Shown here piece after piece: positions 53,106 through 64,000 of a DNA stretch of 64,000 nt. Below the pieces are notes generated by a model. The model saw nothing but the letters and a program-made list of their open reading frames with translations. It did not search any database and was not told where the DNA came from. Both the position numbers and the translations under genes were made by a program. Numbering within the stretch: position 1 is the stretch's first letter; each line of letters opens with the position of its first letter. Source of the stretch: Arthrinium phaeospermum. Lineage: Eukaryota > Ascomycota > Sordariomycetes > Amphisphaeriales > Apiosporaceae. The stretch spans positions 62,001-126,000 of the forward strand of contig QYRS01000016.1 in the NCBI GenBank assembly GCA_006503535.1. The letters are read 5' to 3'.

Positions 53106-55125
53106 ATGGAGAGAAACCACGAGACACCTGCCCATGGCGGTGGCGCCAGGGATTTTGGGGGCGACGACTCCAACTTCCATCCTCCCCATCACGGTAAGAC
53201 AGACCACTTCCCTTCAATGTCCTAGATGACGAAGCTATGTCGATAATACCTATCAAATCAATGGGCATGACACTCACACAAGTCGTTGTGTTTAGGCATG
53301 AGCGTCGGGAAATACCTTGCCACGCGCGTATCGACCCTGAAGCCGGCCATGGCGTCGGCGCCGAACCCCATCAAATTGCTGAGGATGCTCACCCGGCAAA
53401 ATTGGGCATTCTTTGCTGTCGCATTCGTCGCCTGGGTGAGTTATGGCCCTGTGGACTATATCCGACTCAATCTTGCGCATTGGGCAACGAACTGACAATG
53501 TTGGCCGAATACAGACCTGGGATGCCTTTGACTTTTTCACCGTGTCTCTGACGGTGGAAAATCTCTCCGAGGACTTTGGCGTCTCCAAGACCGACATCAC
53601 CTGGGGCATCACTCTAGTGCTGATGTTCCGTTCTGTTGGCTCCATAGCTTTCGGTATCGCGGCTGATCGGTACGGGCGCAAATGGCCCTTCATTGTGAAC
53701 AATCTTCTGTTTATTGCGCTCGAGCTTGTAAGTGTCTTGCATTCGTCATTTGGGATGTCCACTTTCCATAGCCAAGCTTTACCAAGCTTTGCGGGTGTTC
53801 TGGAGCCTTTTTAGATCGTGGGGCTCTCAATCGAGAGCCAAGCCCACCATTGTGAACCCCTCCCGCAGGCCGTGCAACTTGGCGATGCCTTGGCTACATT
53901 GGCAACGACTCTAGCCAAGCCACCCGTTCTTGGCAATCAAACCCCCTCCACAACAACACAATGTCGCATTTGGTGCTTTCCATCATGCCGAGAAGGGAAA
54001 TACTAACAGCCAAAACAGGGCACTGGTTTCTGCCGAACTTACAAAGAATTCCTCGCGTGTAGAGCTCTGTTTGGTGTTGCCATGGGTGGTTTATATGGCA
54101 ACGCCGCCGCCACTGCTCTCGAGGATTTACCCACAGAGGCTCGCGGCTTGATGAGTGGCATCCTCCAACAGGGTTACGCCTTTGGATATCTCCTGGCCGC
54201 AGCGTTTGCTCGTGGCCTGGTCGGCACCACTCCTCACGGGTGGCGCCCGCTGTTCTGGTTTGGTGCCTGCCCGCCTGTGCTCATCATCATTTTCCGCTTG
54301 ATGCTGCCCGAGACCAACACCTACCGACACCACCAGGAGGTGCGGCGCATCGAAGGGGGCAACGTGGGAAAGACTTTCCTCGCAGAAGGCAAGGTGGCCC
54401 TGAAGCGCCACTGGATCTTGCTCACTTATCTCGTCCTGCTCATGGCCGGTTTCAACTTCATGTCCCACGGAAGCCAGGATCTGTACCCCACCATGTTGAG
54501 CAACCAGTACAACTTCTCGCAAGACGCGGTCACGGTCACGCAGGTGGTGGCCAATCTTGGCGCCATGCTTGGCGGCACAGTCGTCGGGTTCAGCTCCCAG
54601 ATCTTCGGGCGCCGCATCAGCATCATCGTCATGTGTGTCCTGGGCGGTGCCCTGCTGTACCCGTACTCGTTCGTCTCCAACAAGGGCCTCATCGCGGCCG
54701 CCTTCTTTGAGCAGTTCTGCGTCCAGGGAGCCTGGGGTGTCATCCCCGTGCACCTCATGGAGCTGTCGCCAGGTGCCTTCCGTACCTTTGTCGTCGGCAC
54801 CAGCTACCAACTCGGCAACCTGGTCTCGTCGGCCTCGTCTACTATCGAGTCCACCATCGGCGAGCGTTTCCCCCTGCCGCCCAAAGGCAACGTCAAGCGC
54901 TACAGCTATGGTACTGTCATCTGCATCTTCATGGGCTGTGTGTATGCCTATGTCATCCTCCTGACCTTTTTGGGACCTGAGCATCTCAGCAAGTCCTTCG
55001 ACGTCGCCCAGGACGAAGACATGGCCGAGGTCATCGAGAGCAAGCACCAGCACGCCGGCGCTGGTACGCACCGGCGCGAGAGCTCGGTTGATGAGGAGAA
55101 GGCAGTTGCCCGCCAGGTGGAGTAG
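53106..55125 (+). CDS. MFS monocarboxylate/H+ symporter, Jen1 type
   Basis: Jen1-type carriers import lactate, pyruvate and related acids across the plasma membrane. Exons 53106-53193, 53296-53435, 53515-53727 and 54019-55125 give 515 aa. The family signature NFMSHGSQDLYPT (consensus NxxS/THxS/TQDxxxT) is present. The MFS loop motif DRYGRKWP follows TM3. DAFDFFTVSLTVENL and GGLYGNAAATALEDLPTEARG match Jen1 proteins. Twelve membrane segments can be traced; both ends are hydrophilic, and the C-tail is acidic with lysines suitable for ubiquitin-linked turnover. Intron 3 (53728-54018) is unusually long at 291 nt and holds a hairpin; protein continuity across it (FIALEL to GTGFCRTY) fits known Jen1 sequences. 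Such genes are usually repressed by glucose; this region shows no site I can name. Confidence 0.94.
53822..53839 (+). repeat. Hairpin in long intron of the Jen1-like gene
   Basis: Arms GGCTCTC and GAGAGCC around the loop AATC, with further imperfect pairing outside (GTGGG and CCCAC). It lies within the 291-nt intron. A duplicated CCAAGCTTT lies just upstream (53772-53790). Confidence 0.7.
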
Positions 55126-56299
55126 GCGCCGTGTTCTCTGGTAGTGAGGATGATGATGCACGCATGAGTCACGATACATTCGGGAGATTTCATGGGGGCA
55201 AAATAAAGCGAGTTATGGATTTATGGATTTTCTAGGACGGGGTTCCTGGATACCACACTTGAAACATCTTTTAGATACCTGATACCAATTTTCGAATTTT
55301 ACTACGTTGTTGATTCTATGAACTCCAACTTCCACTAGCAGCTTTTCTCTCGCCCCTGTATGCCCATGGGGATTGAAGCTATCTGGTGTGTCGTCACGGT
55401 GAAGGAGTTCAGTTAACATCTGTTAAATGCGGCAAACACTGTGGTCCCAATCGACGACTGACGCTTCTCCTGTTCCCGTAGAGTCGCATCGTGTGTATCG
55501 CCATTTCGTGACACGATGATGATGACTTTATCGTCTACTCGACTTTCCCCACGCTTGCTAGCCCGTCAAACGTTTCCCGGCTTAACGGTCACACGTACAC
55601 AAACGCGCAAGTCGTTCGAAGCCGTTGTGTTCCTCTCATCATCTGACCTGTGTAAGGACATACGACATCAATTGCTCCGGTATCGAGATCTTCCCCCATT
55701 GCTTGGTGTAGTCCTGGTAGGTAGTTAGACATGCATGTTGGATAACTTGCGCTTTCGCGATTGTCGGATCGCTTTTACCTTGTTGACCTCGCTGATAAGG
55801 GGTTGGCCAGATGGGTAAGGGGCGATACGGTGCTTCGCCACCGACCGCAGCCGAATTCAATGAATGGATTGGAACTTCTACCTGATCAACTTGCTGACCA
55901 TAGAATAATCCCAATCAGACCGCCGTCTTTCAACGTGCGTTGTAGACGTACGGGGCGACACTTCTTTGAAGGGTCAGTGACGACAATGGAAGAGACGACG
56001 ACAAGGAAGGACACCTCGAAATCAAAAGAATATGGCACTTCCTTTCAGACAAGCATGAAGAATGGATAGGCTTTATTGATGATGCTGGGCACCACGACCC
56101 CTCAACCCTCAAGAAATTAAATATTTCATTTCAATCCCCCCTTTCTCTCCCCGATCCATGACCACAAACATCACGACATCCTAAGAAATTCCCCATCGTC
56201 TCAGCACAACCTAACCCATAACATCCTTTGTCTAAACAAGTCCCTTATTCCAGAGATATCTAACACCAGATCCTATCGCCGTCAAACACCCACCCAACC
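55126..56299. other. Intergenic (1.2 kb)
   Basis: No coding signal supported. The last ~150 bp before the next ATG are rich in C and A (CCCTTTCTCTCC and similar), as in fungal core promoters. Confidence 0.5.
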
Positions 56300-56605
56300 A
56301 TGCCAGAACCCTGCCACTGCCCCTTCTGCCAATGCCCCAACTGGGCCCAAGAGGCGCCGCACGCTGCCGACCTCTGCCTCGTGTGCGAGAACGCGCGGCT
56401 CTGGCGCAAGACGTCCCCGGCCTACCGGGGCTGCCTGTGCGTGTGCAAATGCCAGCTGGCGCGGGCGCCCGGGTCGCTCCAGTGCCAGGACTGCCTGGAC
56501 GAGAACGGCAAGAACCGCCGGCGGCACCGGCTGCACGGGAAGCCGAAGCCGAAAAGGGAGGAGGAGGAAAGGGCGCAGACTGAGACCACGTCAAGCGCTT
56601 CATGA
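56300..56605 (+). CDS. Small cysteine-rich protein (putative zinc-binding)
   Basis: Single exon, 101 aa. The first two thirds hold 14 cysteines in pairs: PCHCPFCQCPNW, LCLVCENA, GCLCVCKCQL and LQCQDC. This looks like two or three compact zinc-binding knuckles. The C-terminal third is strongly basic then acidic (GKNRRRHRLHGKPKPKREEEE), with a nuclear-localisation-like run. No signal peptide, so it is probably not a secreted effector. GC-rich codon use over the Cys region and a pyrimidine-rich leader before the ATG support a real gene. I do not recognise the family. It is convergent with YVC1, ending 331 bp before that gene's stop. Confidence 0.7.
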   Translation: MPEPCHCPFCQCPNWAQEAPHAADLCLVCENARLWRKTSPAYRGCLCVCKCQLARAPGSLQCQDCLDENGKNRRRHRLHGKPKPKREEEERAQTETTSSAS

Positions 56606-56936
56606 GAACGGGCAGTACTACATACTGCTTGTACGCGAAGACAGGAGCATCGTATATACATAGTATACATATTTCATTTGCGTATATATCTATATCTGAA
56701 TCACAACATTACAACTCCAAACTTTTCATCCCCAACACTTGCCCATGATCCTAGGGGAGAAAGATAGTTAACCAAACTCCTCACATCCCATGAACGCCGA
56801 GTAATACACACAAGGGAACAGGGCAACCGGTGTCACCATTGGCAAACCGGTAGAACCAATGCTCGAAAATTCGGATGAGCTTCTGTCATTGCGAGCCAAA
56901 GTACCCAGTCAACCCATGACGATGTGACGATGCCTC
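56606..56936. other. Intergenic between convergent genes
   Basis: 331 bp, AT-rich with TATATA runs near 56650-56700 that suit 3'-end formation. No coding signal. Confidence 0.5.
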
Positions 56937-58911
56937 CTAGATCACGTCCTGCGTCTGGTTCGACTTGGCCGTAAGCACCTTTTCGAGTCCCTGGATCATC
57001 TCCTTGAGTTTGGCGACCTCTTCGCTCAGCTTTCGCACTTCCGCAACCGCCGGCTCCTCGTCGACATTGCTCTTGCAGTCGTTCACCTTCTTGGTCCAAC
57101 CCTCGCCCTCAAAGTCAACCTGGATCTGCTCCCATTCCTCAGTGGTGTCCTCGTCCTCCTCGCCGCGCGACCGGTTCCTTCGGATGTCCTTGGCGGTGTT
57201 GACCTCGAAGAACGCCGCGCAGATGAGCAGAGGCGAATAGATAATCGCCATAACGATGTCGTTGAGGCGCTCGTACGACTTCTTGGACATCCACCACTCA
57301 AACGGAAGGACGAGCAGGAAAATCTCGATGAGGTTGAACGGCGCGATGAACACGTTCTCATCGGGTGCGCGCACAAACTGCATCGTTTTCTGCGCAAACA
57401 GACCCAGGAATTCGTCGTCGGCGTTCTCGTAGATGTCCTCATAAGCGCTGTTGTACAAGGCAATGAGAATATTGAGCAAAACAATCTATGGCAAATGTTA
57501 GTTTCCCTTCTTCGTCCCATCAGGTTAGTTGGTTGAATCTTACCATGATAATAAAAGTGAAGACATAGTAAAGGACGATGCCAAATGGCGGGCTGAACTT
57601 TTCGAATCCGGTGAAGTCGGGGCTTTGCATGATGGCGTTCAACATAGCTTGGATGACGAAGACGATGTCGTCGGCCACCAGGTCGTCGGCGAAATCCATG
57701 CCAATAAAGGCCTGCAAGAAACCCACAATCATGAAGACCAGCAGGGCAAAGAAGATTACACTTTCTCGCATCATGACCTTGACTACGACGAGCATGGCGC
57801 CAAAGAAGCGGAAACTGTCGAGGTACAGCAGGAGGCGTGCCCAGAACAGCGGTGCGGCGAAGGCAAGGAAGTTGTAACTCAGTGTGTTGAAGTACTGCCG
57901 CTCGCCGGTACCGTCCCACGGATGGCTGAAGGCCACAAAACGGAGCGCGAGCGATACAACCAGCAGGGAGTACAAGACGAAGTTGAAGGCATTCCAGAAT
58001 CCAATGATTTTCGTACCCGCTTTCCATACCTTGGTGACCTCGTCGCAGATGAATCCGAAGGTGAAGATGTAAAGAAGCCCTTCAACAATGTCCAGATCAC
58101 CGTCGCGGTTGATGGTGTTGATGGCGCCCGTATACAAGCCGAGGTAGATCAGGGAAATGAGCAACTGGGCCGCATTCTGATACATGGGGGCGCGCATTCG
58201 GTCGGGGTCTAGATGTACCACGAAGGACGTGTTGTCACGCTCCTGGTAGTCGACGAAGCTCGCCGGGTCGTCCTCATCCTGGACCAGCCAGCCTCTCCAC
58301 AGATAACTTATACACTTCTGGTAGCCCGAGGAGCCAATGACTCGTAGGGCGTGCAGATCGACGGCCTTCTCGATGACGTTGACGGGGAGGGTAGACTCGC
58401 CATCAATGACGATGGAGTAGCGCTTCAGCAAGACGGCATGCAGAAGGTAGCCCATATCCTCCTCAGATTCGATGATGCTCTTAGCAATAACCTCGCAGGC
58501 GGCGGCTCGGACGGCGTGGAGGTCGGCATCCCACAACTCGACCTGTGCCTGGTGCATGAACCATCGGTTGGCGATCAGGAGGCAGAAGACGACGCAGGCG
58601 CGGTTCTCTTGGCTCCCCGCCTCCTTGGCGGCCGCGACGACCTTGGGGGTGATGACGCGACTGTGCGGGCGGCAGATCTCCTCGACTTCCAACTCGCAGG
58701 GCACGGCCTCCTCGATAAGGTAGCGCAGGCGCAGGGCGATCTTGGTGACTTCCTCGGCGGGGATGGCAGACTCGATGTGGCGGTCGCGGTAGGTGGGAAG
58801 CACTGCATAGCCGGGCATCGCCAGCAAACCGTCAGTCACGTTGTTCACATCTCTTCTTCTATCCCAGAAGGCTGGGGTGTATCTTCTCTGGAAACGTGGC
58901 ATGGCGGACAA
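56937..58911 (-). CDS. yvc1: TRP-type vacuolar calcium channel Yvc1
   Basis: Yvc1 releases Ca2+ from the vacuole on membrane stretch or cytosolic Ca2+. Exons 58911-57544 and 57485-56937 give 638 aa (yeast 675). The cytosolic N-terminal part (residues ~1-240) is helical, with the conserved LRYLIEEAVPCELEVEEI. About six membrane segments follow from AAQLLISLIYLGLY (~245) through FNFVLYSLLVVSLALRF and FFALLVFMIVGFLQAF to VLYYVFTFIIMVILLNILIA (~470), with a pore stretch near MLNAIMQSPDFTGF. The tail has an acidic cluster (RGEEDEDTTEEWEQ; in yeast an acidic cluster binds Ca2+) and a C-terminal coiled coil (VRKLSEEVAKLKEMIQGLEK). The intron sits in the last membrane segment. A second ATG at 58902 is an alternative start. 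A GTGAGT at about 59006 on the minus strand may mark a 5'UTR intron. Confidence 0.94.
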
Positions 58912-61900
58912 CGGTCAATTGGACGACTGGCGCCTCAATATCAAGTATAACAAGTCATGGTGGACTCCGAAGCCAGAAGAGTAGGCAGGCAAGAAAATTA
59001 CTCACGTCTTTGCCGTGATTCATGGATGCGCCATTCGTGGCCGTGGTGCGGGTGCCGATTCCAGCCCAGCAGGCGGGCAAATCTACCCTCTCTTGCCATC
59101 TTTTCTCTTTAGGGCAGATAGATCTTTCCAGATTGGTGTTATCGTTGTCTCGAGGAAAGAAAGCGACGACGACTCGGCGCGATTGGGAAGGAGCTTTGGC
59201 GGGTATAGTGTCGACAATGCGGTAGGTGCGATTGCATTCGCGTACGGGCCGTGCTACTGAGTCGAGTTCGAACCAATTCCGGTTGGGAGCGAGGAAAGCA
59301 CGTCCAGGCCGTTAGCTCTTTGCAGTCTGGGGCTGGATTGAAGCAATTGCTTCTTTGCCGCGACTCGTGATGGCTATCGCATACACTCAGGAAACACAGC
59401 AAGAGGAGCACACCCAATCAATCAATTGAAAGACAGGAAGGAAAACACATAGTATTATGCTAGGAGAAAATATCCTGGATGCTGTATCTGGCACGCCGAG
59501 CCACCGGGATTGGGCGCGAAAAAACAAGGTCCAACTTCACGTCATGTCCAATAGATTGATGTTTTCCTCCGGGTGTTCGTGACCTTTTCCTTGCAACGGA
59601 GCTGGTTGAAGTGGAAGTTGCTGTACGATGACGTCTCTGCTGGTAGCTGCAAACCTCCACTGTTGGAACCAAGTGCCAAGGAAACAACCAAGTGGGGGAA
59701 ACAGCTTGGAGCTTAGGTCCTTAGCGGAGATCGAGCAGGCCCTCTCAGGGCTAGACCAACCGTGTCAGAGCCCGCTCATCCATATCAACTTCGACTTCAA
59801 CTTCAGCTTTCTTGACTCTCCAGATCCGCCATCAGTTTCTAGGCGCCTATCAATTTGAAGACTTGGGTGATAAATGACAAGTCGGAATTGATACATCAAT
59901 GTACCTTTACTTAAAGGACATACAGTTGGATGTCTCAAGCAACATGCCGATGGCCAACTCCGACTCCGGATATACTTCCTTGTCAGGAATCCATTGCAAG
60001 CAGCTAACCAATATGCCCGACGGGCTGGGAGGCTAGCCTAGCGCATCTCCTCTGAATGGATACCATCTCCATCTGCAGGAGCTACAGTAGCCAACATTTA
60101 GGATCCTCCTGCCTGCCTTCAATCACATTTGCATCTGCCCAGTCGCATTTTTGCTGGGAGATGGGATCATCCCGAGATCATCGTGACTAACCTAGCAGAC
60201 AATGAGGACCATTTCCAACCACAATTTACAATTTCACACATTAGCACAAGTCGGCTTTATAACCTATCATGTTGCACCCGCAGAGTCGACCAGCATGACC
60301 CAACACGGCGTGCGCTACTGCCTGTGACTGCTTCTCAAACGGAACTCCGCCGCATATGTATGTATGTGCTTTTGCACTCGCATCCCCCCTCACCCTCATG
60401 GGCACGTCCTTTTTGGACGAGCAAACAGATCCTTTGTCTAAGCAATCTCTGCTGTGATTGGCCTGGAGCAGCTTCCGGGCTCCAAATCCGCACATGGGAT
60501 ATGCACCCGGCTTACAAAGGTCTTGGTCTTTCCCAATGTCGCCAAACGGTCTGGCCGGGGTGGGCTAGGTGAGCAGTGGAAGTGGTGGGTGAGCGATGCA
60601 GGTTGGTCACAGCGTGCCATGTTTCTCGCTTGCTGGGATCCATGGGGTTTGGCGACATTTAGCAACACGAACGGCCGACCGCCCCCATACACCCTCCCAC
60701 CTATCCGAGCTGTAAACACACACACAACCTGGACTTCTTCCCGCTTTCTGGTCATTGGGTTGCTTGCCTCATCCGGGATATCATACCCAGAGCAATGGCA
60801 CCTAATGCGCCTCATACATGGCATGCCGGCTACAGTACATTTGCATGTCATTGATACCAACAGGGGCCTCTTCTTTTTGGTGGAGACACGTACCCTGTCA
60901 GAATTGGACCACGAATGCCCACCTGGTATAATTCCCTCTCTTGACTGGAAGTCAATTTCCGATGAAGAGCGAGAAAGGCAGAGCCGGATATGCTGCCGCG
61001 CCGCTTATCTGATGCAGAAAGGGCTCTTTCCATTGTCCGCATCTTCATCTGCCGTGGTCTGAGGATGGGCAGCAGCGGCTGCCTACAAGGCTGTCATCGG
61101 TTGGTTGCCTTGTTCTACCGCACGCTGCAGATGGATAACAGCATCTTGACCTGCTCTGTCTTACCACCCACTAACCGCTTTGCCGTGTCTGCTGAGAAAG
61201 ACAAGCATATTCAGCCTAAAACTTCCATGTGCATCTTTTCACATGGTTTGAATTGCCTCTGGCATTTCCTTCCAAGGGCTATGGACTAACCTACACACGT
61301 TCGTACCACACTGAGTTGGGTCACATTTCCAACGCACTCACTCCAACTCGTGAAGGGAGAGCCAAGTTGGTCATGCGTGCAAACCACACAACTCTCAAGG
61401 CTGAGGGTGTTGGAGACCACCCCGGTCCCCGGTTTTCGCAGCCAAGGGACAGAGGTAACCCCGGTAGATCACTTTCTGGCGCCCGTCAAGTCGCAGCTCT
61501 GTGCATACTTGCATTGAAGTACATCGCATATGCTGCATGCAGATTGCCATCACGTACCGCTGCGGCTTACTGCACCCAGGCTTGCTCTCTTCTCCAGGCA
61601 CTGCGAAGCGGCGGTCAGCTGAACCTTCTACCTTTGTCTGCCTGCCTCGTCTACTTTTGCCGGGTAAGCAACCCTCCTTAACCAATCCGCTGGGAATCTA
61701 TAGATAATACACTTGCCTCTTCAACCGTCCTCACTGTCCCTCGGATCAATCTTTTGATTGCCGCCGAGCCTGCTACTGTTGTTGCATCTGGTTGCCTGTA
61801 ATGAGACCCCAAACCCCCTTGTTTGACTTGAAAGCCTGATACCCAGCCTACATCCTGCCCCCCTTATCGAGGAGGATGGTAAGAATCACACCATAGGCCC

Positions 61901-62677
61901 TCCCGAACTCTCCTGCAACCGCCTTGCCCGCATCGCCGACCTCATTTGTTGTTCTTGTACTGGTACTTAGTCACTGTCTCGGCATCTAGAGCGGAGCTGC
62001 CTAGGCTAACCCCTCCACGCCCCTCGCCTTCTCCGCCGGGAGAGGTTATAAACACGCCTCTTGGAAGATTTGGCCTTTGAGTTTGATTTTTCTCCAGCAA
62101 CTTGTTTGCCTTCTCAATTTTCCCCAGCACCCCATAATCCAACAGGATTTTGCCAATATATCCACGCTCAGATTTCCCTACACATCCGACGGCGGGCAAA
62201 CCGGGGTGGCTTAGCTGCTGTCATCTTTCGGCTGGATTCCCTCGATTTGCGTCCTGTCAAGATCGTAGATCCACGGAGATCATCCGCTGCCGATCATCGT
62301 TGGACCTCTGAGCCAATCCATCTGCTTGACACGGGCAGGAGCCGAGGGACGGGTAGAGTGCTTCGTCGCCAGAGGCTGCCCAAAGTCCCACAGTGCTGAC
62401 CATTCATCGAAGAGGCGGCGTGGCCGGACCAGTAAGATTCGGCCACACCAACCCAGGGCTGACTTATCCAGAGGTAAGTAGAACACCCGACGACGTTTTC
62501 TTGATGTTCTCGTCATACCAAGATTGCACTAGAGTATGATAGGCTGACATTTCCAAAGCGCTTTTCCTTCTCTTGGGCCGGGCATTTTTGCCAGACTCGT
62601 TCATGTCATAAAGACATTGCTGAGCAAGAAGAAGCAGGTATCCGTCACCCATAATACTGAACGATTATCTTGAGAAG
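58912..62677. other. Gene-poor region (3.8 kb)
   Basis: Upstream of YVC1 (-) and of the partial gene at 62678 (+). Open frames (60129-60572, 60454-61062, 61229-61681 and others) have no recognisable domain and overlap one another. No tRNA, repeat array or transposon recognised. It may hold long UTRs, non-coding RNA or an unrecognised lineage-specific gene. Confidence 0.4.
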
Positions 62678-64000
62678 ATGGACGCCTCGGGTAACCTTGG
62701 CTCTGCTACTGAGAGCCGCAAGGGCACGATGCCTGTCAGTGGTACCTTAGTCGAAGAAGGCTTCAACGCCGACATGAAGCCCGCCCCGGCCGCGGAGGCA
62801 GGTGGAGGTGGCAAGACCGGCAAGTCTAATGTCGACAATGGAAAGAAGCAAGGAGTGAACGGCTGCAAAAAGAAGAAGAAGAAGAAGCACCCAACCAAGG
62901 CGAAGTCCAAGGCCAACAAGAAGAAGCCATCGGGAACTCGAGAAGACGATTCCACCTCCAGCAGCAGCAGCAGCAGCAGCGATAGCGAGGCCGTTGAGCA
63001 TACGGCCGATTCCACGACGGATGAAGATGATGATTCCGGTGACTCCGACTCTGATTCTCAGGCCCTTTCAGATTCTTCGGAGCCGGAGGCTGAACTCGTG
63101 AGAAAGCCCAAGGGATTGAAGAAGCGACAGTGCCCCAAAAAGACACAGCAGCAACAGCGAAAGACCAAGTCCGCTAAGGCGACCAAGAAGTCCAAGAATC
63201 AGTCGACGAAGTCCCGTGTCGAGGCCAACGGTGACGAGAACGATAGTGATCTCGTCGGTGAAGATGGCGACTCGGACTTCGATGACGAGGATGAGTCTGA
63301 AGTGGATTACGCCCGACCCGGTCGGGCCAGTCAGGACTCGTCGGCGCTAGCCACCATAGCGCAGGAGATCCGGCAGATAAGACAGACGCAGCTTAAGCAG
63401 CAGCAGCAGCTCGACCAGCTCCAATACATCGTCAATATCTCCGGTCCTGGTGGTATGGGAAATGCTGGTGGTCTATTCAACCCCCTGGCCGCCAATACGG
63501 GTCTGCCCAACCAAGGACTTCTGGGCAATAGCAATACAATGGGTCTTGCTGCACTTGGCCAACAGACCGCCATAAGAGGAGGCGGCCTTACCGGTAGCTC
63601 TACTACTGGTCGTGGCGGCGCTAGAGGAGCCGGTCGCGATCTTGCCCTCGGTGGCGGAGGATCTAGGGCGGGACATCGAAGCCGTCGAGACGTATACTAC
63701 GAGGATGACGACGAAGGCATCCTCGCCGCAGGTGGTCGAGGTAACGGCAATTCTCTTCTGGGTTCTCCCAAGCACGGGAAGCGTGGGGGTGCCTATCCCC
63801 CTCCGCCCAAGGGAACCGCCAAGTTGGAGTTCAAGCGGGTCGATCAGGTCTGGGATTCGCAGATTCATAACTACAAACTGCAGGAGACGGCCAAGAACAC
63901 ACATGACGCTCACTACAACGAGTACCTGTTCCACGTGCGCCGCACGTTCGACTGGGAGAACAAGTTCAAGGCGACGGTGGTCGACATCAAGAGCAAGAAG
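62678..64000 (+). CDS. N-terminal part of a large charged protein, probably AAA-ATPase-associated (runs off right edge)
   Basis: Open from ATG 62678 to the window end, 441 codons with no stop. The first ~230 residues are disordered and charged: a Lys run (KKKKKKKHPTKAKSKANKKK), a Ser run, acidic blocks (DEDDDSGDSDSDS) and RKPKGLKKRQ. A short coiled segment follows (IAQEIRQIRQTQLKQQQQLD). A Gly/Asn/Leu-rich stretch with RGGARGAGR comes next. The last ~60 residues (LEFKRVDQVWDSQIHNYKL, FHVRRTFDWENKF) resemble the region that opens DUF7025-type fungal AAA proteins, so the missing part may carry an AAA domain like the gene at 31746. That is inference from a short match by memory. The long low-complexity N-terminus may be subject to start-site error. 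Confidence 0.65.
   Translation, partial: MDASGNLGSATESRKGTMPVSGTLVEEGFNADMKPAPAAEAGGGGKTGKSNVDNGKKQGVNGCKKKKKKKHPTKAKSKANKKKPSGTREDDSTSSSSSSSSDSEAVEHTADSTTDEDDDSGDSDSDSQALSDSSEPEAELVRKPKGLKKRQCPKKTQQQQRKTKSAKATKKSKNQSTKSRVEANGDENDSDLVGEDGDSDFDDEDESEVDYARPGRASQDSSALATIAQEIRQIRQTQLKQQQQLDQLQYIVNISGPGGMGNAGGLFNPLAANTGLPNQGLLGNSNTMGLAALGQQTAIRGGGLTGSSTTGRGGARGAGRDLALGGGGSRAGHRSRRDVYYEDDDEGILAAGGRGNGNSLLGSPKHGKRGGAYPPPPKGTAKLEFKRVDQVWDSQIHNYKLQETAKNTHDAHYNEYLFHVRRTFDWENKFKATVVDIKSKK

Noticed and set aside
54127..55179. 350-aa open frame on the - strand
   Set aside because: Antisense shadow of the last exon of the Jen1-like gene.
59262..59290. GGTTCGAAC-like B-box on the minus strand suggesting a tRNA
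   Set aside because: No A-box at the right distance and no acceptor-stem pairing; probably chance.
60454..61062. 202-aa open frame in the gene-poor right region
   Set aside because: Low-quality composition, no domain, overlapping frames on both strands; not supported as a gene.

Overview
The window looks like nuclear DNA of a filamentous ascomycete, most probably a Sordariomycete. Genes are on both strands, coding DNA is GC-rich, and introns are short (mostly 50-140 nt) with GT..AG borders and CTAAC-like branch sites. The proteins are typical fungal families: HET, DUF7708-type, DUF7025-type AAA, Jen1, Dal5, Yvc1, Hsm3, Rpc31 and GH17. I saw no bacterial operon, rRNA, tRNA, CRISPR array or intact transposon. 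Exon borders were placed by eye from splice signals and protein continuity. For every complete multi-exon gene the exon lengths sum to a multiple of three, except one gene with an apparent 1-nt deletion.

Layout. 1-2562 (-): 5' part of SEC7 (ARF-GEF). 4881-6260 (+): pyruvate dehydrogenase E2, with a frameshift and no subunit-binding domain. 7592-9772 (+): BCS1-like AAA protein. 10122-11255 (-) and 11875-12735 (+): divergent pair, Hsm3/PSMD5-like proteasome chaperone and Pol III subunit Rpc31. 13227-14712 (-): NAD(P)-binding epimerase-like protein. 15781-18399 (+): LeuC-LeuD-type fused aconitase-family hydro-lyase. 18903-20837 (+): HET-domain protein. 20981-21769 (+): HAD hydrolase. 22183-22737 (-): Nudix hydrolase. 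23279-24530 (-): aldo-keto reductase. 25018-26017 (-): secreted GH17 glucanase. 26511-28860 (-): oxidosqualene cyclase.

29355-31392 (-) and 31746-34925 (+): divergent pair, a DUF7708-like protein with no Walker A motif and a DUF7025-type AAA ATPase. 35233-35972 (-): nitroreductase. 37179-42264 (-): a 9-exon gene for a ~1455-aa protein joining a putative zinc-metallopeptidase domain, a polyQ/RS linker and tandem cytochrome-b5-like modules. 42980-44078 (+): macro domain protein. 44529-46358 (+): unknown protein with three Cys-pair zinc-ribbon-like units. 46703-48562 (-) and 49251-50727 (+): divergent pair, a Dal5-like transporter and a bacterial-type soluble P450, with a perfect CGG-N9-CCG palindrome between them. 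53106-55125 (+): Jen1-type monocarboxylate transporter. 56300-56605 (+): small Cys-rich protein. 56937-58911 (-): Yvc1-type TRP channel. 62678-64000 (+): N-terminal part of a large charged protein, probably AAA-associated.

Housekeeping genes (SEC7, E2, RPC31, HSM3, YVC1, probably ERG7) are mixed with accessory genes (HET, DUF7708/AAA pair, transporter/P450 pair). I see no convincing biosynthetic gene cluster. The strongest candidate for something undescribed is the metallopeptidase/b5 gene. Four of its introns have the same phase and follow the same short beta-hairpin motif in successive modules, and an 18-nt microexon carries most of the HExxH motif.
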